Below are positions 1-11,163 of a DNA stretch of 64,000 bases, piece after piece. The notes under the pieces are model-generated. The model was not told where the DNA came from. It searched no databases and saw only the letters and a list, made by a program, of their open reading frames with translations. Made by a program: the position numbers and the translations under genes. Within the stretch, counting starts at the first letter, position 1. Each line of letters begins with the position of its first letter. The DNA is taken from positions 240,808,978-240,872,977 of the forward strand of contig NC_090320.1 in assembly GCF_040869045.1 (NCBI RefSeq), written 5' to 3'. Source of the stretch: Eurosta solidaginis (lineage: Eukaryota; Arthropoda; Insecta; Diptera; Tephritidae).

Positions 1-890
1 CGCGTTCGTTAAAGTTGTTATCCCAACGGATCTCGCTACTTTCTTGTCATACATGCCTCCAAAAGCTTTTGGTTTTCTTGGAGCAGATAGACCTAGAATC
101 AGTACTGTGCCGATGGCGTTTCTTACAAACAGTGGAGAGATACTCCTGGCATTATGTTGATAAAGAGACACGCTCAAAACAACTACGTAGGCTTACTTAA
201 GGGATTTTACAGATGATTATGAACTAGGTTCAACAAAACAAAAGTGCCGCGGCCTTAGAACCTACGAGTTTGAGGATGAGCTATATCATTTAAATAAAGT
301 AAAGGGGACTAGAGAGGCTAGTTAGTTCAGCGCAATCTGCGATTTGATGAACTTAAATTCCAACGCCTTTAAGTTTCAACTAAGATCGTTCTTTTGGTCG
401 CTGAAGTTGCACTTTTCTTCAACAATCTAGTGTCTATCTTTAACATTGGCCTCAGCTTCAAACACTGCTGGAGTCAAAAAGCCGATAAGATTACGAGACA
501 TGCAGATCCTTCGAATAAAGCCCTCGAACTCTTTGAAAGTAAATTTAAAGTCAGCATGTCTTTGAGGAGTTTTATTGATACCACAAGATTAAGACCGTTT
601 GGAGCTCCTCTGTACTATTATGGCTAGCTATGTCCAGGTTTTTTTGCACCAGCAATTCCTTAATTCTTCCTACAGTATCATTAAAGATATATTAATATAG
701 CCAACATTTGTTGTGTTATCTGGTAAGTCGATCTAAAGAACACTGTCAGACATTGCCTTCAATATAGCTGCGCCGAGAACTAATCCTTGACGAACGCGTC
801 CCCCGATATTGCGCTCTCCTGCGTTTGTAGAGAGTAGTAAAATAGCTTGAGGTTATCCTGCGCTAAAACATAACACACTGGAACTCTATA
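1..890. other. Unassigned stretch
   Basis: No recognisable coding region or repeat. Short open frames (15-200, 394-627 plus) have no motif I recognise. Bases 1-12 (cgcgttcgttaa) recur almost perfectly as an inverted copy at 787-798 (ttgacgaacgcg), which could be the ends of a small element cut by the window edge or chance. Confidence 0.3.
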
Positions 891-898
891 CCCAGCGG

Positions 899-1290
899 GT
901 TAGGGGGCGTAGAATATATCCGCAGCAGGTATGCCTGTCGTAGGAGGCGACTAAAATACCAAATTGATTCAAGGGCAACGCAACCCTATTAAGGGGTTGC
1001 CAGCGCAAGTTATAGCTTCTCCAACCCAATTGTCAACCTCACCTACCCGCGGCGAATCCTGTTTCTTCAGTAGCCGATGCTCTGGCGCCCCAATTTCCCC
1101 GTGGATCTAGGGGTTGGGAGGTCGGTATGGCCTTGGAGGTTTCATATGGTCATACTAAGTCGTTCCCGAGATGGTCGGGCTAGTACCTTAATTAAGCTTG
1201 TTACCGGATCTGCATCCGGCAAAGGACCATCAACATCGATAACACTCCCCAAAACCTTCGTTGAGTGTCCTTATCGCTACAACAACAACA
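899..1290 (+). repeat. Dispersed repeat with (CAA)n tail, copy 1
   Basis: A roughly 390-bp block that recurs at 13862-14525. Shared landmarks are gcaggtatgcctgtcgtagg near 931, the run of cgcaaccc/ggggttgc around 980-1005, tcaacctcacctacccgcgg near 1033, gagatggtcgggctagtacc near 1170, and a tail of CAA/CAACAA units near 1280. A simple CAA-type tail at one end and no terminal inverted repeat point to a retroposed (LINE UTR- or SINE-like) sequence, not a DNA transposon. I do not recognise the parent family with certainty. The CAA run makes the short open frame across it meaningless. Confidence 0.6.
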
Positions 1291-1299
1291 ATAACAACA

Positions 1300-1985
1300 C
1301 TGGATCTCTAACTTGCCTAAACTGGTTAAACTAAGACCGGCTATAGAGCCAGCATAGCACTACTGGGTATAATAAAACAAATCGCATTTCTTTAACTCAA
1401 GTGTGGCGAAAGCGCATCAGTTAAGCTATTAAAAAGAGTTGGCGTAAGAAGAAAACGAGGAAGAAAAAGAACAGTGCTCAATACGTAAATTCCAAAAACG
1501 ATTGGTTCTACGTGATGATTGCGTGTCAAATTGGATTTGTTGCCTATCACAACAATGTACAAAACGTCCATCTCACTCAAGCGTTGGGCACAAACTTGCT
1601 GAGTAGAAAAATTTTCGAAATTGGCTATTCAAAACGTGGTTGCATGCATTTTAGCTTATCCACCAACTTAAAAATTAAATCTTTACAAAGCCCATTTTTT
1701 TCGTCATGCGCCTTTAAAGATTTTCTACTCATAACAGTGCTAAAGTCTTCTTCCATTCTTTCACAGATTTTCGCGCTGCATAAAGATTACTACGTCAAGT
1801 ACACATATGCCTACACCCTATCCTATGCTATGGAGTTCTTGTTTGGTGGACAGTCACACTAAAAAGAACCTACCTCAAAAAATTAGAGGAGTTGTGCAGG
1901 CTATGAATGCTAAGCATTACTGAAAACCACCCCGACTGCTGCACTATCATGCAATTCTGCACATTCCACCTGTAGACCTCGTAGC
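1300..1985. other. Unassigned stretch
   Basis: No gene or repeat recognised. A 116-codon open frame at 1512-1862 (plus) has no signal peptide, domain or repeat that I can identify and its composition looks like random AT-rich sequence. Confidence 0.3.
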
Positions 1986-1989
1986 AAAG

Positions 1990-3035
1990 AACATAGCGTC
2001 AACAACTGCAACGAGGCTCAGTACCTCGGGGCAGCTTGAGCGCAGATCATACGGCCATAGTAGTATAGCGTCATCAATTACAGGAGACGAACATCCTACC
2101 TGATTCCCTATCTGCGCTTCGAGAGGGCTCTATAGGGCCACAATAGAGAGGGTTGGTTGGCGCAAGAGTGCTACAATGGCGGATGAGGCGCTACATGTAT
2201 GCACAGACGGTTCCAAAGTAGTGGACGGAGTAGGGTCTGCGATATACTATGCTGATCCGGAAATAAACAGATCCTACAAGCTGCCAGATTACTGTAGAAG
2301 CAGTAGAAACATTGGAAGAGAATAGCTTAAACTCCAGCCGTGTTAACTTTTATATTGACAGCCAAGCAGCAATTAAGGCAAAAATCTCGCACCTAAATAC
2401 GTGTTAGAGTGTAAGCAGTCTCTGGAGAGAATCGGGACAGAGAGAAGCATACATCTATATTGGGTTCCAGGGCATATGGAAATAGATGGCAATGAAAAAG
2501 CAGATGAACTGGCTAAAAGGGCGCATCCCTTGAAGTTTGCTCCGTAGACGTGCCAATTAGATTAGGCTAGATTAAGCGAAGGCGAGAGGTGCACATGATC
2601 GACGGGAAAGAGGTGGGTCCAAGCGCGGTGCTGTCGAAGATTATGTGTAGTTCTTACAACCTTAGCCTAACAAAGTTGTTTCTATCATTAAAAAGAGAGG
2701 ACTGTAAACTCATGACGGATGTTCTGACTGGACAATGCCTTCTGGCGTCACATGCCTTCAAATTGGGCTGCGTCTGTGATATCAGATGTAGGAAGTGCGG
2801 GTTGCGGGAGGAAACGATCATAGCTGTCATATCTAGGAGCAGCAAGTGCCATAGGTCCTACAAAGCTTCTAGTATTTGCCAAGAAGACGGAGTTATTTTA
2901 TAATATCGGTCCTGGTTTTTATGGGGTTTACCAGTTTGGTCGTTAAACAAACTTCTGGTAACACTACGAATTCATTCAGTCTATGTGAGGTCCTCATGGG
3001 CCGTCCAGTTCAATCTAACCAAACTCATATGCCTC
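1990..3035 (+). pseudogene. LINE ORF2 3' fragment with broken RNase H domain
   Basis: Plus-strand relic of a non-LTR retrotransposon. Around 2200 the translation gives the RNase H start CTDGSK, near 2350 the IDSQAAIKA segment, and near 2460 YWVPGHMEIDGNEKADELA, in different frames because of indels. These are the Asp-, Asp- and His/Asp-bearing blocks of the RNase H domain found in I/LOA/R1-type LINEs. Downstream (2590-2850) follows the Cys-rich ORF2 C-terminus, and 2900-3030 is a LINE 3' end: the block ending gaggtcctcatgggccgtcc recurs at 43340-43385. The same family occurs at 9290-9845, including the shared stretch around cggccatag. It is 5'-truncated and cannot be functional. Confidence 0.7.
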
Positions 3036-3039
3036 ACTG

Positions 3040-3915
3040 GATGCGCCTCAACTTCATTATATGTGGTTGGCCTTTTTTTGGTGGGTTCTTTTGTTTCCGT
3101 TCAGACTTCACGCGCATGCGCAACCAATCGCTTGATTGGATTTTATTGTGAACGCTGCTGCTACTGCGCCTTGGCAATGAATCAACCAGCAACGAATTGG
3201 CAACCAATTGTTGATTGCTTCGTTCGTTGGTTCCTCTGTTGGTTTCTTTCAACTTTTTCGCTTAAACTTCTTTTTAACTTACGATTTTAATATTTATACT
3301 TCAATATCAGTTTAGTTCTTGAGAAACGGTATAGTAGCGTGATAAATGGTGTCAGAATTAATCACAGCATTGTGCAGCCAAGGAATGAATAAAAATGTTT
3401 TCGAGGGCCAAAGGGAGCCGCATAAGAAGTTGAAAGGAAATAAGCGTAATAAATTCGATTTATTGTGAAAATTTAATATAAACTCTAAATGATATTTTTT
3501 CTGCTTCTTCTTCTTAGTTGTTTCTTTATCGCAGTAGAAAATAAATTAACTTTGCTTTGGAGGGTTTCTTTAATTCGATTAGCGTTGAGTTAATTATGAA
3601 CACAGGAAGATTAAAGATTAAAAATTAGCTGGGCATTCATTAATTAAAGGAAGGCATAAATTTGTATGTTGTTTCAAGAAGAATAAGGCCAAAATGAAAC
3701 TCATAAAACAAATTAGGAGCTAAAGCTAAAGGAACATTCCAAACCATTCCCACGACGGAGCCAATTTTCAGCCAGGGAGAGTCATTTTACCAGCACTCCA
3801 CAAAATTTCAGAGCATTTTTGTTGTTTTGATTTTCAAATCCACTTCGCTCATGTTTTAAATAGCGTTACGGATATGGACAATTCTTTGTCTGATATGAAT
3901 TCGGTACTCTCTGAG
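3040..3915. other. Unassigned AT-rich stretch
   Basis: No gene recognised. Between 3080 and 3290 small open frames exist on both strands, none with a motif. The rest is AT-rich with no clear repeat structure. Confidence 0.3.
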
Positions 3916-3919
3916 AGTT

Positions 3920-4945
3920 ATGATGACGACTTCAAGGAACCAAGAACCTCCGGGTTTGCGGATTCAAGTCGCCTTTTACAACAGGCAAGCCTTACAGCGG
4001 ATATTTATCCCGGATAGGGGTTATTGGTTGAGGGAGCCGGCGGACCTGAGCGATAGGCTGCATATATATACTGACGGATCCAAACTGGATAAAAAGGTGG
4101 GCAGTGGGGTCTTTGGACCTCAATTAGGGTGGAATCTATCCTTTAGCCTACCCCATCATTGCAGCGCCTTTCAGGCGGAGGTGGCTGATATAAATGAGGC
4201 CGTTGATAACCTGAGAAATGGTACTCAAGGTTATAATAAAATTTGTATTTATTCTGACAGCCAGGTTGCACTAAAAGCGCTTGGATCGGTCACATGTAAG
4301 TCCAGGACAGTAGAGAAGTGCCGCAAATCTCTTAACGAGATCGCTGAGCAAACTTTCCTCAGTCTGATATGGGTGCCTGGACACTCCGATATACCGAGCA
4401 ATGAGAGGGCTGACGAACTTGCACGAGGGGGCACATCCGTTCCGCTTTCGCCGTCCTGGAAGGAATTGAGCATGCCGCTCGCTACCTGTAAGCTCACTTT
4501 GAAAGAGATTTTCCTTAGGGAAGTGGGTGTGAGATGGAGCCATCTCGAATCCTGCTACCACCAAGCTCGTGTAGCCTGAATAGACGCGAGACGCACAGGA
4601 AGTATCCTTCTTCTTGGAAGGGGGGATATATATCTGGTGGTTGGACTTATAACCGCCCACATAGAAATCGGGAAGCATGCACAACGGCTGGGTGCTCCCT
4701 ATAATGATTACTGCACGAGCTGCTAAGACGAAGAGGAGATAGAAACAGTCAAGCATTTTCTGTGCGATTGTCCTGCGCTTTGGCGCAAGAGGAAGAAATC
4801 TCTTGGATCTCCCTTCTTTGACGATCTTTGCGATCTGGCTAAGTTGGAACCTAAGAAATTCATGAGATCCTCGTGGTATCACAATGGGACTTTTTTGGGC
4901 CTAAGTGCACTGGTGCTCGCACCGGTGGCCACTCTAACATAACCT
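3920..4945 (+). pseudogene. LINE ORF2 3' fragment with nearly intact RNase H domain
   Basis: The open frame 3920-4579 holds an almost complete RNase H domain: IYTDGSK (residues about 49-55, first catalytic Asp), FQAEVADI (about 84, catalytic Glu), IYSDSQVALKAL (about 109, second Asp) and IWVPGHSDIPSNERADELA (about 151-169, His and last Asp). After a stop at 4579 the ORF2 C-terminus continues in broken frames to about 4938 (CDEEEIETVKHFLCDCPALW region, 4715-4780). The copy ends in taacataacctaacctac (4938-4950), a typical 3' end of this LINE group. RNase H removes RNA from the RNA/DNA hybrid during target-primed reverse transcription. No reverse transcriptase is upstream, so this is a dead 5'-truncated insertion. 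Confidence 0.8.
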
Positions 4946-5054
4946 AACCTACAGCGGATATATTCTCAATCCCTTAACACGTTATAATATGCAATGAACC
5001 AAAAACTTGTGTAACTCTAGCAAAAAGTTTCCTAATCCAGACTAAGTATTTAAA

Positions 5055-5415
5055 AAGCTAAAAGACTACATGGTGCGATTTGCATCCGAGGAGATTTAGA
5101 CCGAGCTTCTATTCCAATTTGCGTCATACTACTTTTTAAATTTTTACTACAATTTGGCAGGTCCCGTCCTACATGCTTTATGGCGACTCCGAGCGGCAGC
5201 TGCAAGACAAGATGAATTTTCACTGACAAAATTTTGATGGCACAAATACACACGGAGTGTTTGCCAAACCACTGCCGAGGGGCGACCCCGCTTAAAAGAA
5301 CCGTTTTTCTAATTGAAAAAACTGCCTTCTAAATTTTGATGCCACTTTACCCGGGACTTAAATCCAGGACCCTTACTATAGTAGGCGGGGCACGCTACCA
5401 CCACGCCGGCTGTCA
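5055..5415 (-). mobile_element. tRNA-derived SINE, copy 1 (minus)
   Basis: Reads on the minus strand from a tRNA-like head (5415 down to about 5345) into a body with gaggggcgaccccgctt (5278-5294, plus sense) and a tail ending at tggtgcgatttgcatccgag. The head has a degraded B box (plus sense ggacttaaatccaggacc). The same body occurs at 9868-10212, 23430-23700, 24035-24372 and 30190-30365. SINEs are transcribed by RNA polymerase III and mobilised by a partner LINE, which I cannot identify here. The head is more decayed than in the 9868-10212 copy. Confidence 0.75.
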
Positions 5416-6410
5416 GTAGGCACGCAAATTATAAAGTTGGTTGCTCTCATGCGTATCAAGTCTAGTTGCCATAGTGAAGCCATCCCTATAGCACAAATGG
5501 CAGCAAGGGTAACTGATTTCCCACTCCGATGAAACCTTTCGCTACTACCTTTTTGCTTTTATTTCAAGTCTGGTGACACTTAAAGCTCTTAAACATTTAT
5601 TACGGGAGCAGATCAGGTAAGGTGAGACGACCTTGAAATGGTTGTCAAAATGACAGCAGTACCAAACACCTGTGTGAACTATAACAACCACAGCCTTAAC
5701 ATATATTATTGTTCCTTCGAACGGCACACCTATCAACTCAGGTTTTGTAGATTTTCCATACTTAAGGCTTAGCATTTTATTATATAAATCAAACGGCCTT
5801 CTGTTCAACAGCCGACAAATTCAGCCTCCTCTCAGTGACATCTACCATCATCATTATCATTAATTGGCGCTTAACCGCGTAACCGATTTGGGCTATTTCG
5901 TAACAAATTCGCACCAGCACTTCCCATTTCGCGATAACTGACGCCAATTGAGAGCACCAACTGAGGTCAAGTCTTTCTCCACATACCTCCGTCTTCCTTT
6001 GCTTCTGAACTACGGTGTCGATTGAAATACTTTCTTGGCCGGCGCGTCTTCTCCTATTCACATAACAGTACATAGCCAGCGAAGCCTTTAGGCTTTTATT
6101 TGGTTCACCATCTTAATACCTGGATAAGGCTCATACATCTCATCACTATCGCCGTTGGCATGACGGACAGGACCATAAATCTACCAGAGAACTTTTCTCT
6201 CGAACACCACAAAAGCCATTTCCTCTCGACACCACCCATGACTCCGATCTATACATCATGACAGATATGATTAGCGACTTGTAGAGTGTGATTTTTGTCC
6301 GTCGAGACGATTTACTCTTCAATTCCCTACTCAGTCCAAATTAGCACTTTGACACGAGTTATTCTTTTGTCAAGAGATAAATGTAAGCCGCAAGCTTAAG
6401 TTGGCTGATC
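5416..6410. other. Unassigned stretch
   Basis: No recognisable gene or repeat. Minus-strand open frames of 87 and 94 codons at 5545-6073 have no identifiable domain. Confidence 0.3.
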
Positions 6411-6412
6411 AC

Positions 6413-7196
6413 TGCAGCTACGGTTAGGGAATTTAACATCTACTCTGATAGACAAGCGGCTATCAAGGCCTTGAGTTCAACTACAGTTCGATCGAGGGTG
6501 GTCTGGGAGTGCCTGACCTCGCTTGCGATTGCATCGAACTATTTTATAATTAAGATTATCTGGGTCCCCGGCCATATTGATATCCCGGGTAACTGTCAAG
6601 CGGATCTCTTAGCCCGCAGCGGTACAACTGAACCGGATGAAGATGGCTGTAGGGATTTCGCGATTCCGCTGGCCACCTGTGGTTGGTTTGCTCCTCCATA
6701 GCTTGGCTTCGAATCAGCAAACGTTGGGCGGCCACCACCTCTTGTAGGGTAGCAAAATCTTTCTGGCCGAAAGTGGATGGCAGGAGGTCTGCCGAAATAA
6801 TTGGATTCACTAAGGCTCACCTATCAATGGTCATTGGGGTTTTGACAGGACACTGTCCCATGGGTATCCATGTGGTAGGTCTCAATATACTGGAAACTCC
6901 ATCCTACTGTAGCTGTATGGAGGATTATGAGGTGGAATCGCCAAATTAATTTATGCTTGATTGCCCAGATTTTGCTAGAACTAGGCAAAAGTACTTAGGT
7001 CGCGACTTACTTGAATATCCCGAGGATTTATCCAAGATTGAGATCGGTATCATGCGGAACTTTATCTTTGCTACCCACCGATTCTCTAAGTAGTTAGATT
7101 TACGTCACCGTTATTTTTGTTGTATGTGATATCACAACGGACCTTCGTGTTCTCCAAGTGAGCTTTCCTTATCAGGGCAGCTACCACCTAACCTAA
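6413..7196 (+). pseudogene. LINE ORF2 3' fragment, RNase H and C-terminus
   Basis: Plus-strand relic beginning inside RNase H: IYSDRQAAIKAL near 6437-6470, IIWVPGHIDIPGNCQADLLA at about 6555-6612, then the C-terminal segment RSAEIIGFTKAHLSMVIGVL (about 6785-6845), a Cys-containing CSCMEDYEVESPN block (6910-6945) and a final helix-rich piece to about 7093. It ends near 7195 with acctaacct, the family 3' end. Frameshifts and a stop at 6945 make it a pseudogene. The same subfamily occurs on minus at 15495-16110 and 48800-49100 (shared MEDDEVESS block). Confidence 0.75.
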
Positions 7197-7599
7197 GATG
7201 AGTAGGCTATTGCTTGTGGGAGTATTATTATTGAATCTTGTTGGTCGCAAATTTGCTGGTAATTAGTCTATGTTACAGACATTAAATTGCTGGAGTGCTC
7301 CAAAATGAAGTATTAAAAGAACAGTTTTGTGGCGTGAGACTCTATGAGCCTAAACTTATTGAGTTCCTAATGATGCTATTGTGATCATCTGCATGTCTCT
7401 ATTTAATGTTTTCACGCGTTTCGTATTTATCAGCTAATTATCTCCATGAGCTTAATAGCCGCTGCTAGCTGGACAAGTTTTAAAATAAAACTAATAAATT
7501 TTTCTCAATCAAACTCTATGCAATCGACAACTTTTTTTTTACTAAAATCTTTTTTTTTTTTATAAAAAGATTTATGTTCTAATCTTATTATACGGTTTA
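7197..7599. other. Unassigned AT-rich stretch
   Basis: No gene or named repeat seen; contains two runs of T at 7532-7561. Confidence 0.3.
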
Positions 7600-8746
7600 A
7601 CAAGTAAAGGTGTCTAAGTTCGGGTGTAACCGAACATTATATACTCAGCGTGAGCTTCAATTGTACATTTCATTTCAGATAAATTACTTTTCTACATAAC
7701 ACGTAGCACCGCCCGTTAAAAAAGATGTCAGCCCATTTCCTCTTACAATAAAACTTGATAAGTGAAATATCATTGATTCAAAACTAGTTTTTGCTAAGTT
7801 ATAGCTTATTATTCTAGTCTACGACCCTTTTAAACTTGTTTAATATCTAAGTTGCAGTGGTCTTTAACCGAGCCCGTCCATTTTTATTAGAAATACTTTC
7901 TTCTATAAGGAAAATATGGGTACACAATTTCATTACGATATGTTAATTTTTCTTCGAGTTATGGCTCCCGAAAAATAGAAAATTGCTTAGTCATAAAAGG
8001 GGCGGCGTCAAGCCCATTTTTTTAAATTTGAAGTTTTTCCTATTTATTGTTATAAATCCACTTGGGAAATGAAATACCATTGATATAAAGCTCTTTTGCA
8101 AAGATATAGCAAAGATATAGCTAATTTAATTCGTCCACAACCCTTTTAAAAATCTTTTATATAAAAGTGGGCATGGTCCTTAACCGATTTCGTTAATTTT
8201 TCTTCAAAGCATTCCTTATAGAAAAGGAAACCTCTCTGCTGAATAGTGTTACGATGGGTTTAACGATTTTTGATTTATGATTAATAATATTTCTAAATAT
8301 GTTATCATCATAAGTGGGCGGTGCCACACCCATTTAAAAAAATTTTTTTCAAGAATCTCAATATCAGTCCACACGTCATATTTCAACAATCTAGGTGTAT
8401 TATTTACAAAATAATCAGGGTTTTTGTGTTTTTCAAAATGTTATATATATAAAAAGTGGGCGTGGTTATCATCCGATTTCGCTAATTTTCAGTACCAATC
8501 TATTCTGGGTCCAGATAAGCTCGTGTACCAAATTTGGTGAAGATATCTCAACATTTACTCAAGTTATCATGTTAAAGGACAGACAGACGGACGGACGGGC
8601 GGACATGCCTCAACCAAATTTTTTTTCGATACTGATGATTTTGATATATGGAAGTCTATATCTATCTCGATTCCTTTATACCTGTACAACCAACCGTTAT
8701 TCAATCAAAGTTAATATACTCTGTGTGCAAAGCCCGCTGAGTATAA
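7600..8746 (-). mobile_element. HINE/mini-me-like non-autonomous element, copy A
   Basis: Starts caagtaaagg, then the hairpin gttcgggtgtaaccgaac (7618-7635) and tatactcag, and ends near tgagtata at 8746, so the hairpin end lies on the left (minus orientation by my convention). It carries the GTCY-type microsatellite (gacagacggacggacgggcg, 8579-8598) and the block gattttgatatatggaagtc. Internal motifs recur in every copy: paired gggcgtgg / ccgatttcg stretches. This copy has diverged in the left half and lacks the 130-bp array. Assignment to the mini-me/DINE/HINE group is by architecture, not by database match. Confidence 0.7.
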
Positions 8747-9285
8747 AAATTTATTAACTGCATCAATATACATAACAACAAACTCCATTTGCGCTTTCCC
8801 AGAAAATTTTAATTTTGGAATACTTCTACAATTAAATTATATTTTTATATAATTTATATTTTTATATACGAGCCGAACCCGTGCGCATCTTGCGCCACCA
8901 ATATAAAAGCCTCCTATCAAATATCAACAAAAATCAGCTGTTCTATCAATCAGTTAAAACTTACAGCTTGCGCTGCCATCTAGCGAATGATAGCAACTGC
9001 CAGTAATGGAGTGCAAATATTCACAATAGTGCCATAGTACAAATATAAATCTTTGTGTGCTCACAATCGCATATTTTTAATAAATTATTTTGATAATATA
9101 TAGCTAAACAAAAGCTCTACGACCAAAATTGCAAAAGCTCGCTAATAGCCCGAATTTCCATCTTTACAACCAAAACTTTATTTATAGATTTGGATTCCAA
9201 ATAAGAGCGAAAAAGGGACCCGTACATAAAAACAGCAATTAGAAATAATATATATGATGTTTTAGGCTATCGTAGCTATGCGCAG
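8747..9285. other. Unassigned stretch
   Basis: No gene recognised. A segment at about 8870-9010 (tgccatctagcgaatgatag) is GC-richer than its surroundings and may be an old repeat, but I cannot name it. Confidence 0.3.
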
Positions 9286-9289
9286 ATCC

Positions 9290-9845
9290 TAATCTAATGC
9301 AACAAGGTTTAAGGCATGAGGGCAGCTTGAGTTCAGGCCGTATGGCCATAGCAGTATAGCGCCATCTAATACATATCGGGCAAACGGAATATATGGTTCC
9401 GTGCCTGAACTTCGAAACAGTTCTGGGGGCCACAATTGAGCCGACAGAACATACAATTCAAATGTATAAAGATGGATCCAAGTAGTCGGGTCTGCTGTTT
9501 ACGGTGTCGATCAAGAAAAAAGTAGATCCTATAGGCTGCCAAATTACTGCAGCGCCTTGCAGGCAAAAATTATAGACGTGAAGAAATAGCACAAATTTTG
9601 GAGGAAGCGTGCTTAAGCTGCAGTCGCGTCAATATATATGCATGATATTGACAGTCATTGGAAAGTCTTCGCTCAGGCCGAAACATACATTTATACTGGG
9701 TTTCCGAACATAAAGGGATATAAGGTAACGAAAATGCTGGATATGTTGGCAAAGGAGGGTGCAACACTCGCTGAAATGACAAAATGACGTCCCAATCCGT
9801 TTGAGAGAAATCAAAACGAGACAGAAGTATGATCCATCAAGCAGG
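9290..9845 (+). pseudogene. LINE RNase H fragment, heavily decayed
   Basis: Same LINE subfamily as 1990-3035: the stretch with cggccatagcagtatagcgcc (about 9340-9364) matches 2050-2074. RNase H remnants are recognisable as YKDGSK near 9466, the SRSYRLPNYCSALQAKI block near 9520-9570 and a WV/F-P-type HxG block near 9700, in shifting frames. No complete domain remains. The minus-strand open frames across it are shadows. Confidence 0.65.
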
Positions 9846-9867
9846 AAAATAAAAAAAAAATAAATGT

Positions 9868-10212
9868 AAGGCGCGATAACCTCCGAAGAGATCTAAGGCC
9901 GAGCTTCTCTTCCAATTTGCGTCGTGCTCCTCTTGATTTTCCCTACAAATTGGCCGGACGGGACCTACATATTTTATGCCGACTCCGAACGGCATCTGCA
10001 AAGCAGATGAGTTTTCACTGAGAGCTTTTCATGGCAGAAATACACCCGGAGTGCTTGCCAAACACTGCCGAGGGGCGACCCCGCTTAGAAAAATTTTCTT
10101 CTAATTGAAAAATCTTATTTCTAAAATTTTGATGTTGCTTTGCCCGGGAGTTGAACCCAGGGCATACGGTGTGATAGGCGGAGCACGCTACCCATCACAC
10201 CACGGTGGCCGC
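9868..10212 (-). mobile_element. tRNA-derived SINE, full-length copy (minus)
   Basis: The best-preserved SINE here. On minus the head begins near 10212 with an A-box-like tggtgtgatgggtagc (10186-10204) and a B box GGTTCAACTCC (reverse complement of 10147-10157), matching the RNA polymerase III internal promoter consensus. The body follows (gaggggcgaccccgctt at 10070-10086 in plus sense; caaattggccggacggg near 9948) and the 3' end is ggcgcgataacctccg at about 9870. Length about 345 bp. Copies are at 5055, 23430, 24035 and 30190. Confidence 0.85.
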
Positions 10213-10369
10213 AGGAAAGACGTGGACAAAAGGGCGAGGCTTCAAAATTTCTACGATCACCAAAGCCTATGATATAAGACTCAATAGAGTTTAAGAAATT
10301 TTACCACAAGTAAAAAACGCCGCAACGCATAGAATACTGCCAATGCAGCAGCTAAATGGAATGTCGAGA
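10213..10369. other. Short unassigned stretch
   Basis: Nothing recognised between the SINE and the tcgcgaga-rich flank of the next element. Confidence 0.3.
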
Positions 10370-10929
10370 AGCTCGCGAGATTTACGAGTATATCAAGATT
10401 CGAGAATATCGCGAGAAGCTCGATGAAAAATTAGAATATAATGAACGAAATTATATTAATATGTATTGAGTGAAGTATTATTGAAAAGCCGATATACTTA
10501 ATTTACCAAAAAATCACAAGTAGAAACAACTAAGGACTGGACTGTCTTTATCACATTCCTTATATTTAAATTATCGGCTGTATAAGATATGTAATATATA
10601 GAGAACAGATGTACATACCTAAACGACTTTTTAAATAAATATAAGATAAAAACAAATGTAGGTACTTTGTGTGGGATACAAAGTTTCACTTTTTTGTGGT
10701 CTGCATGAGATGGCTATGACCATGAATCACTTATCTTAATAATATAAGACGTAAACGTAAGTATTTGATGAAATTTGTAGCTTCTAGCCGGTCAAATGGG
10801 TTAGAAATTACGAAAATTTTTTTTTTTTTCTGAAAAATCGGTTGTGCGGGGGATATATGCGACTAAATTTCATATCGAAAAGCTCGCAAGATTTGACGAG
10901 TGTTTCGAGAATCTTGCGATAAGCCGAGC
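10370..10929 (+). mobile_element. Truncated copy of the 152-bp-repeat element, with long direct flanks
   Basis: 10500-10870 matches the left part of the element at 58221-60369: gtataagatatgtaatatat, ggtactttgtgtg, ttttttgtggtctgc, the acgtaaacgtaa block and the unit piece gaaaaatcggttgtgcgggg. It holds less than one repeat unit. It is bounded by two related 50-bp segments in direct orientation, 10370-10422 and 10881-10929, sharing agctcgcgagattt / agctcgcaagattt and ttcgagaat. These may be a long target duplication or an unrelated local repeat. Confidence 0.55.
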
Positions 10930-11163
10930 TCCCGATTTCTCGTGTCACGAAATTCTCGATTGGATTGAAGAAATGGTAAGCTCTACTATGAAATGAAGAC
11001 TAGCATTATGTACTTAAATTTTAATTTAATTTTGTTAAATAAAGTGTAGTTTTAAAAAATTATCATCGGTTGCACGCTCACATGTGCCTAGGCATTAAGG
11101 CTTCCAATAGTTTATATTAATACACTACATTTTAAGTTAATATAACTTTCACAGTTCCAACAA
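10930..11163. other. Unassigned AT-rich stretch
   Basis: Nothing recognised. Confidence 0.3.

Noticed and set aside
1..798. Inverted cgcgttcgttaa pair as transposon ends
   Set aside because: Only 11 of 12 bases match and the left end is at the window edge, so neither inverted-repeat length nor target duplication can be assessed.
4938..4955. taacctaacctac considered as telomeric TTAGG-type repeat
   Set aside because: Only two units at the end of a LINE copy; flies lack TTAGG telomeres and the sequence is a LINE 3' end.
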